From Thermodesulfobacteriota bacterium (lineage in GTDB: Bacteria; Desulfobacterota_D; UBA1144; Nemesobacterales; UBA2774), in the NCBI GenBank assembly GCA_035325995.1, contig DAOKYU010000008.1:62001-126000 (forward strand): a stretch of 64,000 nt of DNA. The letters are read 5' to 3'. Position 1 is the first letter of the stretch; each line of letters starts with the position of its first letter. A program made the position numbers and the translations under genes. Positions 1 through 7,396 of the stretch are shown piece after piece. A model generated the notes under the pieces. The model saw only the letters and a list, made by a program, of their open reading frames with translations. It had not been told where the DNA came from and did not search any database.

Positions 1-64
1 CGTCGTTCATGAATCCCGCAGGAATTTCTTCTGTCCCTATCTCCAGTATCAGCTCTTTGCCCAT
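1..64 (-). CDS. glyS: Glycyl-tRNA synthetase beta subunit, N-terminal fragment
   Basis: Only the first 21 codons lie in the window. An ATG at 64 opens a frame reading MGKELILEIGTEEIPAGFM, the characteristic N-terminus of GlyS (a hydrophobic strand followed by EIGTEEIP). It starts inside the last codons of glyQ, overlapping it by 16 bp in another frame, so the alpha and beta subunits are probably translationally coupled. The beta subunit carries tRNA recognition and editing-like domains and pairs with GlyQ to charge tRNA-Gly. The rest of the gene lies before base 1. Confidence 0.88.
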   Translation of the reverse strand, partial: MGKELILEIGTEEIPAGFMND

Positions 65-936
65 GGATCTTTTAAAGCCAGGGGATATCCCATCGCCTCC
101 CTTTGTCTCAGGTATCCCTCGGCGCACATCTTCGCGAGTGCCCTCACCTTTCCTATGTACGATGCCCTCTCGGCGACGCCTATAGCGCCCCGGGCGTCCA
201 GCAGATTAAACGTATGCGAGCATTTAAGACAGTAGTCGTACGCAGGAAGGGGCAGCTCCTTTTGCGCCAGCTTCCTCGACTCGGCTTCGAATTTATCGAA
301 AAGGTCCCGGAGCATCCCCGGGTCCGATTCCTGAAAGTTATACGTCGAAAATTCGTACTCGTCCCTGTGGTGTATCTCGCCGTATGTAACCCCTTTCGTC
401 CATTCGAGGTCGTACACGCTCTCGACCCCCTGGAGGTACATGGCGATCCTCTCCGTCCCGTACGTAAGCTCGGCGGAAACGGGCTTTAAGTCTATGCCCC
501 CCGCCTGCTGAAAGTACGTGAACTGCGTTATCTCCATGCCGTCGAGCCACACTTCCCACCCGAGCCCCCACGCTCCCAGCGTCGGCGACTCCCAGTCGTC
601 CTCGACGAACCTTATGTCGTGCGCGAGCGGGTCTATCCCCAGGTGCCGGAGGCTGTCGAGGTAGAGCTCCTGGACGTTATCGGGCGACGGCTTTATTATC
701 ACCTGGAACTGGTAGTAGTGCTGAAGCCTGTTCGGGTTCTCCCCGTACCGCCCGTCCGTCGGGCGCCTCGATGGCTCCACGTAAGCCACGTACCACGGCT
801 CAGGGCCGAGACACCGGAGGAACGTCGCGGGGTGAAAGGTCCCCGCTCCCTTCTCCGTGTCGTAGGGCTGCACTATGATGCACCCTTTTTTCGCCCAGTA
901 GCTCTGGAGTGAAAGTATCAGTTCCTGAAAAGTCAT
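49..936 (-). CDS. glyQ: Glycyl-tRNA synthetase alpha subunit
   Basis: A 295-residue protein of the usual length for bacterial GlyQ, the class II catalytic subunit of the alpha2beta2 glycyl-tRNA synthetase. It makes glycyl-adenylate and loads Gly onto tRNA-Gly in the cytoplasm. The N-terminus has the family signature QSYWAKKGCIIVQPYDTEKG, followed by the conserved stretches around PSRRPTDGRYGENPNR, QYYQFQVI-like HYYQFQVIIKPSP, and GLGWEVWLDGMEITQFTYFQQ. The ATG at 936 gives the expected N-terminus. It is followed directly, with overlap, by glyS. Organisms with this split enzyme differ from those with the single-chain GlyRS. No regulatory T-box is visible upstream (937-1157). Confidence 0.97.
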   Translation of the reverse strand: MTFQELILSLQSYWAKKGCIIVQPYDTEKGAGTFHPATFLRCLGPEPWYVAYVEPSRRPTDGRYGENPNRLQHYYQFQVIIKPSPDNVQELYLDSLRHLGIDPLAHDIRFVEDDWESPTLGAWGLGWEVWLDGMEITQFTYFQQAGGIDLKPVSAELTYGTERIAMYLQGVESVYDLEWTKGVTYGEIHHRDEYEFSTYNFQESDPGMLRDLFDKFEAESRKLAQKELPLPAYDYCLKCSHTFNLLDARGAIGVAERASYIGKVRALAKMCAEGYLRQREAMGYPLALKDPWAKS

Positions 937-1157
937 CTATAAAACCCTATCGGATAAAATCCTTCCTTCCCGAAAAAATTCGACGGAAAATAATACCATT
1001 ATATAAATTTTTTGGAAATCCATAGCGAAGACAATCTTCATCACCGGCCGGAATGCGGCGTTTTTCATTCCATGAAACCGGGCGGCCGGGCCGTTCTGAT
1101 TCTCTCCCCGGTTCCTCGTAGACAAACCCCGCCCCTCAGGTATCTTTCAAACCCGTC

Positions 1158-2198
1158 ATGGCGAAGACGACGTACAAAAGCTCAGGGGTCGATATAGACG
1201 CCGGAAACCTCTTCGTCGAGCTCATAAAACCGCTCGCGAAATCGACTTCCAACAAGAACGTCCTCGGTAAAATAGGGGGTTTCTCGGGCGCTTACGAGCT
1301 GCCCTTGGGCAGGTATAAAAAGCCGGTGCTCATGGCGGCGACAGACGGCGTCGGCACGAAGCTCAAAATAGCCTTCATGACGGGCAGGCTGGACACTGTC
1401 GGCATAGACCTCGTCGCCATGAACGTGAACGACCTCGTCGCATGCGGCGCCAAGCCTCTATTCTTTCTGGATTACCTCGCAACCTCGAATCTAAAACCGA
1501 AAGAAGCCGCCGAGATTATAAAAGGCATAGTCGCGGGCTGCAAGGCAGCCGGGTGTGCGCTCCTCGGGGGCGAGACGGCCGAAATGCCCGGGTTCTATAA
1601 AAACGGCGAGTTCGACCTCGCGGGCTTCGCGGTCGGCGTTATCGACAAGGACGATATTATAGACGGCTCCCGCGTAAAGGCCGGCGACGCCGTGATAGGC
1701 CTCCCGTCGAGCGGCCTTCACTCGAACGGCTACTCCCTTGCAAGGAAGGTCCTCCTCGAAAGGAAAAAGCACGAGCTCTCCGATACGCCCGGGCCGCTCT
1801 CGCGCACCCTCGGCGAGGAGCTCCTCGAACCCACGCGCATATACGTAAAAACGATTCTCAAGCTGAGGCGGGAATTTCAGATTAACGCCGCCGCGCACAT
1901 CACCGGCGGCGGCCTCCTCGAAAATATCCCCCGCGTGCTTCCCAAAGGGTGCGCCGCCTCGCTCGATTCCTCCAAATGGAAGATGCCCCCCGTTATGGAC
2001 CTCATCGAAAGGGAAGGGCGGATCGAGCGCGAAGAGATGCTCCGTACGTTTAACTGCGGCGTCGGGATGATAATCGTGGTGCCTTCCGAAACTGCGGCCG
2101 CGGTTTTGAAGAAGCTCCGCGGCATGAAGGAAAAGGCCTCGGTCATAGGCGAGATAATAAAGAAACGCCCGCGCGGCGCGGGCGTAATCGTGTCGTAG
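1158..2198 (+). CDS. purM: Phosphoribosylformylglycinamidine cyclo-ligase (AIR synthetase)
   Basis: A 346-residue protein matching PurM in length and motifs. It catalyses ATP-dependent closure of FGAM to aminoimidazole ribonucleotide, the fifth step of de novo purine synthesis. The N-terminal YKSSGVDIDAGN, the ATDGVGTKLKIA glycine-rich segment, the MNVNDLVACGAKPLFFLDY dimer-core motif, GGETAEMPGFY and the C-terminal ITGGGLLENIPRVLP are all present. The ATG at 1158 lies just after a weak CAGGT ribosome site. It is monocistronic here and converges tail-to-tail with the tonB-like gene, with only 9 bp between stop codons. Confidence 0.97.
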   Translation: MAKTTYKSSGVDIDAGNLFVELIKPLAKSTSNKNVLGKIGGFSGAYELPLGRYKKPVLMAATDGVGTKLKIAFMTGRLDTVGIDLVAMNVNDLVACGAKPLFFLDYLATSNLKPKEAAEIIKGIVAGCKAAGCALLGGETAEMPGFYKNGEFDLAGFAVGVIDKDDIIDGSRVKAGDAVIGLPSSGLHSNGYSLARKVLLERKKHELSDTPGPLSRTLGEELLEPTRIYVKTILKLRREFQINAAAHITGGGLLENIPRVLPKGCAASLDSSKWKMPPVMDLIEREGRIEREEMLRTFNCGVGMIIVVPSETAAAVLKKLRGMKEKASVIGEIIKKRPRGAGVIVS

Positions 2199-2207
2199 TT
2201 ATCAGCC

Positions 2208-3206
2208 CTACCTTATAAACCCGCCGAACTCGTATATGAACGTGGCCTTTATGTTAAGGACCTCGAGCGAGCCCCACGCTTCGGGGAAGGGGGCGAAAGG
2301 CGACGCCGCCCTTATGGCCCGCATCGCCTCCTGGTCGAGCCGCGCGTATCCCGAGGATCTCAAGAGCTCTATATTTGCCAGCTCCCCGTTCCTCTTTATG
2401 GTGAAGACGAGGTACAACTGGCCCTGCTCCCCGCGTATGCGCGATTCCTGCGGGTATCCCCAGACGCCCTCTATCTGCCTCTTCAGCTTGGCGAAGTAAG
2501 AGATGTACTTATACTCCGTCGTGCTGAGCTCGACGGTATCCTCTCTCTTGTTGACGTCTCTCGCGCCCAGGTAGTCCTGCGTGTTCCTCGATTCCTGGGG
2601 AAACGTGCTCGGAACGCCGCTGAAAAGGTCCTCCCTCGTTATCTCCGAGGGGTCCTTCGTCGGCGTCTTTTCCCGCGCCGGTTCCTTCGTGGTGGTTTCT
2701 TTCTTGAGCTCTTCACGCGGGAGCGCCGCCAGCGCATCCTTTCTCATCTGCTCCTCTTTCTCTACCTGCTTCTTCACTTCCTCGCGCTTGGCGACCTTGG
2801 CTTCGGGCTTCTTTTCCGGCTTCTTTTCGACGGGTTTTTCTTTCTTTACCTGGGGCTTCGGCTGTGGTGCGGGGGGGACGGCCGGCACAGGCTGCGCCGG
2901 TACGGACGGGGCTCTCTTCGTAAACTTGTCGCGCGTCTTTTCTTCGGGCGCGTCGTGAGACCTCTCCGCGAGACGCTTCGTCTCCTTGGGAGGCTTCGTC
3001 TCCTTTTCTTTCGGGACCGGTATATCGGTTATTTCGATGTATTCAGGCTGCTTTTTTTCTTCCTTGGCGACCTTCGGAGCCAAATCCAGCTGGTGGATGA
3101 CAAAAAATATGAGTAAAAGCAGGTGAAACAGGACGGAGCCGATAATAAAAGGCAGGAGATCGCCCTTTTTCTTCCGCCGCTTGTGCCTTATGTGTATCTG
3201 CCTCAC
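2208..3206 (-). CDS. TonB-like energy transducer
   Basis: A 332-residue protein with TonB/TolA architecture. There is a basic cytoplasmic N-terminus, one membrane helix at about residues 16-42, a long Pro/Lys/Glu-rich periplasmic spacer (about 45-200), and a C-terminal TonB-type domain at about 235-332. The last contains IEGVWGYPQESRIRG, GQLYLVFTIKRNGEL and the RSSGYARLDQEAMRAI segment typical of TonB C-termini. Such proteins couple the inner-membrane proton motive force (via ExbBD or TolQR) to outer-membrane receptors or envelope maintenance. The start is GTG at 3206 with no clear Shine-Dalgarno site. No exbB/exbD is adjacent, so TonB versus TolA function cannot be decided. Confidence 0.85.
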   Translation of the reverse strand: MRQIHIRHKRRKKKGDLLPFIIGSVLFHLLLLIFFVIHQLDLAPKVAKEEKKQPEYIEITDIPVPKEKETKPPKETKRLAERSHDAPEEKTRDKFTKRAPSVPAQPVPAVPPAPQPKPQVKKEKPVEKKPEKKPEAKVAKREEVKKQVEKEEQMRKDALAALPREELKKETTTKEPAREKTPTKDPSEITREDLFSGVPSTFPQESRNTQDYLGARDVNKREDTVELSTTEYKYISYFAKLKRQIEGVWGYPQESRIRGEQGQLYLVFTIKRNGELANIELLRSSGYARLDQEAMRAIRAASPFAPFPEAWGSLEVLNIKATFIYEFGGFIR

Positions 3207-3249
3207 GGATTATAATGATACCACTGGGTATTCCCCGATTCTATTGTCC

Positions 3250-4077
3250 TCAGGGCTCTTTTTCACTAAAGTTGACAATCAGCTTTAATATCGCGGAGTT
3301 CCATCCACGGGGCCCCGGGGCGTCCGCGACGGCCATCCCGGTGATGCTGACCCTCTCGTCGTATCCCCCGTCCGGCTTCCGGACGAGAATCGGTATGTCC
3401 ACCGTCTTCAGCATCGGGAGGTCGTTCAGGCTGTCCCCGATTCCTACGGTCTCGACGACGCCCCATTCCTTCACGTACAGCCCCTTCAGTATGGAAACGG
3501 CCTTCCCCTTGTCGCTTTGCCCCAGTATGTGATGGAATCTCCCGCCCTGCGTATGCCTGAGCCCGCGTTTTTCGATTTCGCGGATGACGGTCTCCTCCGC
3601 CTCGCTGCCCCCGCCGACGACGAACGGCTCCCCGTATTCCCGCTCCCTGACGAGTCCGGCGTCCTCTTTGCCGAGCCCCGTGAGCTTCACCACTTCCTCG
3701 ACGCCCATATCCGAGACGCCCCTTATCTCCATGCCGGTCCCGCGGCGTATATCCCCGAGCGCCCGGGCGAGCTCCGCGTGCGGGGTCCCGAGCTCGATTA
3801 CGAGATACCCGTCTTCCTTCCTGTCGTATACGAAATCCCCGCCGAAATATCCCTCGGGGACGAATATGGCGCCGCCGTTCTCGGAAATGAACGGGTCGTC
3901 GTTCCCCGCAAGCCGCCTCCACTTCTCTATCTCGGCCCTGGTCTTGCTCGTAGTGAATACGACGGGGATGTTCTCCGATTCGAGCGCCGCCAATGCCTCC
4001 CGGGCGGGCTCGAACGAGTACGTATCGTGGTCGAGCAGCGTTCCGTCGAGGTCCGTGAACAGGACGAGCCTAGGCAT
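3250..4077 (-). CDS. Glucosyl/mannosyl-3-phosphoglycerate phosphatase (HAD superfamily)
   Basis: A 275-residue HAD IIB phosphatase of the mannosyl-3-phosphoglycerate phosphatase/YedP family. Motif I is DLDGTLL (Asp9 nucleophile, Asp11), motif II is the Thr in VVFTTSKTR (about 41-47), motif III is around Lys190 (SDKGKA) and motif IV is GIGDSLNDLPML (Asp215, Asp219). It would remove phosphate from glucosyl-3-phosphoglycerate (or the mannosyl form) to release the compatible solute. It overlaps the upstream glycosyltransferase gene by 8 bp, so the two are one translationally coupled module. The partner is of GpgS type, so the glucosyl substrate is the better guess. Confidence 0.9.
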   Translation of the reverse strand: MPRLVLFTDLDGTLLDHDTYSFEPAREALAALESENIPVVFTTSKTRAEIEKWRRLAGNDDPFISENGGAIFVPEGYFGGDFVYDRKEDGYLVIELGTPHAELARALGDIRRGTGMEIRGVSDMGVEEVVKLTGLGKEDAGLVREREYGEPFVVGGGSEAEETVIREIEKRGLRHTQGGRFHHILGQSDKGKAVSILKGLYVKEWGVVETVGIGDSLNDLPMLKTVDIPILVRKPDGGYDERVSITGMAVADAPGPRGWNSAILKLIVNFSEKEP

Positions 4078-5278
4078 TGTCCTTCTCTACGGCGTCCTTA
4101 AGCTGATCGAGTATGTCGGGAATTGCCGAAGTGACCCTGCTCCAGTTCGGGATGAGCGGCGAGCCCAGCGGGTCTTCGAGGAACTGATGGCTCGCGATCC
4201 TTATCCCCTTGGCGAACGTCTCCACGGCGAGCCCCTCGTCGTGCCTGTCGAAGAAAAGGCCGTTTATGGCTGCGTCGTCCTCGTACATCTTTATAGTGTC
4301 CTGCGCGATCTTAAGATAAGTGACGAGAAGCGTGTTGAATATGTTGTCCGAGAATACGACCCCCTCGGACGAAAGCGTCCTGAAGAGCGACTGCGATATG
4401 TCTGCGCACATCTTGAGGAGCCCCCCCTTCTGGTCGTCGGGCGAGACTTCCTGGTGCTTGTGGTCGTAATTGTCCGCAAGGTCCACCTGGCACACCCTCT
4501 TTAAGGAAACGTTCCTGAACACCTCCGCGAGCGAGCCCACTTCGAGCCCCCAGTCGGCCGGGATCCTGTTCACCCTCACGAGGTCCGTCCTCATCGAGAA
4601 CTCCCCGGCCAGCGGATACCTGAAGCTGTCCAGGTATTCCAGGAACGGCAGGTGCCCGAATATCTTTTTAAGCGCCCTCACGACGGGGGATATAAAAAGC
4701 CGGGTCACCCTTCCGAACATCCTGTCCGTAACCCTCGAATAGTAGCCCTTACAGAACTCGTAATCCATGTTCGGGTTCGCGAGCGGGTAACAGAGCCTCG
4801 CCAGAAGCTCGCGCGAATACGTCAGGATGTCGCAGTCGTGAAGGGCTATCACCTCGCTCTTCTCGCCGGCGAGGACGTATCCGTACGCTATCCACGCGGC
4901 CCTTCCTTTTCCGGGGTCGCCCGCATGAAGACGGTTCTCTTTCAGGAGATTGAATACGGACGTCATCCTCTCCCCGTCGTCCCATATTATCTTGTAGTTC
5001 TGGGGCAGGATCGAAAAATAATCCTGCGCGTGCCTGAACTCGGCCTCGTTCGCCCTTCCGAGCGTTATGACTATTTCGTTCAGGTATTTAACGTCCTTGA
5101 GCTTCTTCAATATGTCCTTGAGAGCTTTTCTCTTGAGCTCCGAGTAAAGGCACGGGAGGACGAGCGCGACGGGCCGCGTCTCGCAAAACTCTTCGAGCTC
5201 CTCTTCGAGCTGTGAAACGTTGTTCCTGTTAAGCCTGTGAAGTGTCGAAATCCTTTCCGATTGATAAAAGTCACTCAT
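4070..5278 (-). CDS. gpgS: Glucosyl-3-phosphoglycerate synthase (GT81-like)
   Basis: A 402-residue GT-A glycosyltransferase resembling GpgS, which transfers glucose from an NDP-glucose donor to 3-phosphoglycerate, the first step of glucosylglycerate synthesis. Visible features are the nucleotide-binding N-terminal strand ALVLPCLYSEL, the GKGRAAWIAYGYVLA segment (about 123-137) and the metal-binding DxD motif HDCDILTYS (Asp148-x-Asp150). The C-terminal acceptor region contains WGLEVGSLAEVFRN. The phosphatase gene follows with an 8-bp overlap. Glucosylglycerate is known as a compatible solute under salt stress with nitrogen limitation, or as a precursor of methylglucose polysaccharides. No further polysaccharide genes are nearby, which favours the solute role. 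Confidence 0.87.
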   Translation of the reverse strand: MSDFYQSERISTLHRLNRNNVSQLEEELEEFCETRPVALVLPCLYSELKRKALKDILKKLKDVKYLNEIVITLGRANEAEFRHAQDYFSILPQNYKIIWDDGERMTSVFNLLKENRLHAGDPGKGRAAWIAYGYVLAGEKSEVIALHDCDILTYSRELLARLCYPLANPNMDYEFCKGYYSRVTDRMFGRVTRLFISPVVRALKKIFGHLPFLEYLDSFRYPLAGEFSMRTDLVRVNRIPADWGLEVGSLAEVFRNVSLKRVCQVDLADNYDHKHQEVSPDDQKGGLLKMCADISQSLFRTLSSEGVVFSDNIFNTLLVTYLKIAQDTIKMYEDDAAINGLFFDRHDEGLAVETFAKGIRIASHQFLEDPLGSPLIPNWSRVTSAIPDILDQLKDAVEKDNA

Positions 5279-5360
5279 TCTAGTTGCCTCCGGACGTAGA
5301 AGGATAACATATACGTTATGGCCACCGTAACTTTTTCAGTGTTTCGGCCGAAATGGGGAG

Positions 5361-5383
5361 AATTAAAATTCCCGCACGGCGGG
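5361..5383 (-). terminator. Rho-independent terminator after the surE-yqaA pair
   Basis: Read on the minus strand, CCCGC-CGT-GCGGG (5383 down to 5371) forms a GC stem with a 3-base loop and runs directly into AATTTTAATT. It lies 7 bp past the stop of the YqaA/DedA gene and before the gpgS promoter region. Confidence 0.55.
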
Positions 5384-5389
5384 GGTTTG

Positions 5390-5971
5390 TCAAAATAAAT
5401 ATTTGACGCCGACGAGTCCGAGAACGAGAAGAACGAAGAAAAGTGTAACCAGTAAATTGAAATACTTGTCTATAAATGATTTTATGCCGGAGCCGAAGAA
5501 GTATATAAGCCCCGCTTCGAGAAAGAACCTCGCCGACCTCCCTATAACCGAGGCCGCTATCAGGGCAGCGAGGCTTATCTGGAACACCCCTGCGGTAACC
5601 GTAAAAACCTTGTACGGAATTGGAGTAACCGCCGCGGTAAGTACGGCGATAAAGGCGTTATTCTCATACTGCGTCCCGACGAGCTCGAACACCTCGCGGC
5701 TGAAAACGTATGCAAAGAAGAAATCGTCGACGAGCTCCCATATCGCCCATCCTATGAGATAACCGAATATGCCTCCCAGGACGGACATCGCCGAGCATAT
5801 GGCGGCGTACCTGAAAGACCTCTCGGGCTTCCCCATGCAAAGGGCCATGAGCAGAGGATCCGGCGGAACCGGAAAAATCGAAGACTCGACGAACGATACC
5901 AGGGACAGCGCCGGCACCCCGTACCTCGTATCCGCCCACGCCAGCACCCAGTCGTATATCCTTCTTATCAT
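5390..5971 (-). CDS. YqaA/DedA-family (SNARE-associated, VTT domain) membrane protein
   Basis: A 193-residue integral membrane protein of the VTT/DedA superfamily, YqaA branch. It has an N-terminal re-entrant region with VESSIFPVPPDPLLMALCMGKPE, a glycine-rich helix (VLGGIFGYLIGWAIWE) and the family motif around AAVTPIPYKVFTVTAGVFQ and GRSARFFLEAGLIYFFG. A last helix of about 20 residues ends in KYLF. DedA-family proteins are linked to lipid carrier or phospholipid flipping (UPP or phosphatidylethanolamine recycling); which substrate applies here is unknown. It starts 2 bp after the surE stop, so the two are cotranscribed. Confidence 0.88.
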   Translation of the reverse strand: MIRRIYDWVLAWADTRYGVPALSLVSFVESSIFPVPPDPLLMALCMGKPERSFRYAAICSAMSVLGGIFGYLIGWAIWELVDDFFFAYVFSREVFELVGTQYENNAFIAVLTAAVTPIPYKVFTVTAGVFQISLAALIAASVIGRSARFFLEAGLIYFFGSGIKSFIDKYFNLLVTLFFVLLVLGLVGVKYLF

Positions 5972-5973
5972 GC

Positions 5974-6732
5974 TCAGGGCCTTTCGGGCAGGTCCCCCCT
6001 CAATTTGTCCAGAAATCCGTAATCCGTAAGGTCGAGGCTTATGGGGGTCACCGACACGTATCCGCTCTTGACGGCCGTTATGTCCGAGTTCTCTATGTCT
6101 ACCGACCCGAGCTCGTACCCGCCGATCCAGTAATACTTCTTCCCGCGCGGGTCCACCTTCTCCACTATCGGCTCGCCGTAGATCCGCTTTCCCTGTCTCG
6201 TCACGAGCACGCCCCTTATGTCGCCCTGCGGCATGTGCGGCACGTTCACGTTAAGTATCGTCGCCGGCGGAAGCTTCGAGCGGAGAACGTACTCCGCTAT
6301 GAGCTTCGAATAATAGGCCGCCGCCTCGAAATTAAAGTCCACCTTCGTCGCGAGCGAAACGGCAATAGACGGCACACCCAGGAGCGCACCCTCCATCGCT
6401 GCGCTCACGGTCCCCGAATACGTTATGTCGTCCCCCAGGTTCTCGCCCTTGTTTATCCCCGAGACGACGATATCGATTTTGCGGTCCTTGAGTATTCCGT
6501 TAACGGCGATGTTGATACAATCCGTCGGCGTCCCGTCCACTGTATAAACGTTGTCCGATATACGTTCTATCCTGAGCGGCCGGTAAAGGCTCAGCGAATG
6601 GCTCACGGCGCTCTGGTCCCTGTCCGGAGCGACCACGAACACCTCGCCCAGGTCCTTTAAAGTCTCGTGCAGCTTGTGAAGTCCTTCCGAATTTATTCCG
6701 TCGTCGTTAGATATAAGTATAGTGGGCGGCAT
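5974..6732 (-). CDS. surE: 5'/3'-nucleotidase SurE
   Basis: SurE, a metal-dependent nucleoside-5'/3'-monophosphate phosphatase, about 252 residues from the ATG at 6732. A second possible ATG at 6747 would add five residues. I prefer 6732 because SurE normally begins one or two residues before the ILISNDDG strand. The metal site is the NDDG motif, and the conserved DRDQSAVSHSLSL and SGINKGENLGDDITYSGTVSAAMEG are both present. It is followed by the YqaA/DedA gene 2 bp later. Upstream lie tRNA-Pro and a MerR-type gene, an order I recognise from deltaproteobacterial genomes. Confidence 0.95.
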   Translation of the reverse strand: MPPTILISNDDGINSEGLHKLHETLKDLGEVFVVAPDRDQSAVSHSLSLYRPLRIERISDNVYTVDGTPTDCINIAVNGILKDRKIDIVVSGINKGENLGDDITYSGTVSAAMEGALLGVPSIAVSLATKVDFNFEAAAYYSKLIAEYVLRSKLPPATILNVNVPHMPQGDIRGVLVTRQGKRIYGEPIVEKVDPRGKKYYWIGGYELGSVDIENSDITAVKSGYVSVTPISLDLTDYGFLDKLRGDLPERP

Positions 6733-6840
6733 GGCTGTTTCCGGCAAAGGCTCGGCCTAAAGCAATAGAAAATACACAATTACCCTCACGGGGCAAGTGC
6801 CGTGCGCGTAAATACTTTAACTCTCACTGAAAATATATCG

Positions 6841-6917
6841 TGGTCGGGGTGGCCGGAATCGAACCGGCGACCCTCGGCACCCCATGCCGATGCGCTACCA
6901 AGCTGCGCTACACCCCG
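6841..6917 (-). tRNA. tRNA-Pro (GGG)
   Basis: A 77-nt tRNA on the minus strand. The acceptor stem CGGGGTG (6917-6911) pairs with CACCCCG, followed by ACCA, so the 3' CCA is encoded. The D-arm is GCGCAGCTTGGTAGCGC and the T-loop TTCGAAT closes on GCCGG/CCGGC. The anticodon stem TCGGC/GCCGA encloses the loop ATGGGGT, giving anticodon GGG. Confidence 0.96.
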
Positions 6918-6963
6918 CCTGATTAAACTGGATAGCCTGAGTTATAAAGGGGAAAACGAAACT

Positions 6964-7308
6964 TCATCCAAGATTCTGCTTTATGGACTTCAGCTCGCCC
7001 AGGATCTCATGCAGCAGAACGTTGACCTTCGTGCTGACCCGTTTCTGGCTGGCCTCTTCCTTGAGCTTTTTCTTCGCCCCGGCTATGGTGAAGTTCTGAT
7101 CGTAAAGCATATTCTTGATCTTTATGATCGTGTGAATAGCTTCCCTGTCGTATAGCCTCTGGGACTTTCTCCTGATAGGCGCGATCTCCTCGAACTCGCT
7201 CTCCCAGTACCTGAGCACGTAGGGTTTTATTCCCGTGAAATCGCTCACTTCACCTATCCGGAAGTATATTTTATCCGGAAGACTGACTTCCGCCCTGTTC
7301 TGAAGCAT
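6964..7308 (-). CDS. MerR-family transcriptional regulator
   Basis: A 114-residue protein with an N-terminal MerR winged helix: FRIGEVSDFTGIKPYVLRYW, then RRKSQRLYDREAIHTI in the wing. A helical C-terminal region follows (residues about 65-114) with no Cys-rich metal-binding loop, so it is not a mercury-type sensor. I start it at the ATG at 7308; the frame extends further upstream to a TTG at 7344, but that TTG is the first half of a TTGACA promoter box. Proteins of this type lie next to ihfA and tRNA-Pro in many deltaproteobacteria. Target unknown. Confidence 0.85.
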   Translation of the reverse strand: MLQNRAEVSLPDKIYFRIGEVSDFTGIKPYVLRYWESEFEEIAPIRRKSQRLYDREAIHTIIKIKNMLYDQNFTIAGAKKKLKEEASQKRVSTKVNVLLHEILGELKSIKQNLG

Positions 7309-7315
7309 AATGTAA

Positions 7316-7344
7316 AAATTAGACCACTTTATTATAAATGTCAA
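7316..7344 (-). promoter_or_regulatory. Sigma-70 promoter candidate for the MerR-type gene
   Basis: On the minus strand TTGACA (7344-7339) is separated by 17 bp from TAATTT (7321-7316). A perfect TATAAT (7336-7331) also lies inside, with a weak -35 (TTCATA) 16 bp upstream. Either would start a very short leader for the ATG at 7308. Confidence 0.5.
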
Positions 7345-7396
7345 GTAAAGTTTATGAATTCCCTGAAGTCTTGAAAGCCCCCGCAGCCGCGTTTTT

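Noticed and set aside
937..1125. 62-residue frame upstream of glyQ
   Set aside because: Low-complexity shadow without ribosome site or family; it overlaps the glyQ and purM promoter region.
7308..7344. Upstream TTG start for the MerR-type gene
   Set aside because: The TTG is the first half of a TTGACA box, and the added residues are not family-like.
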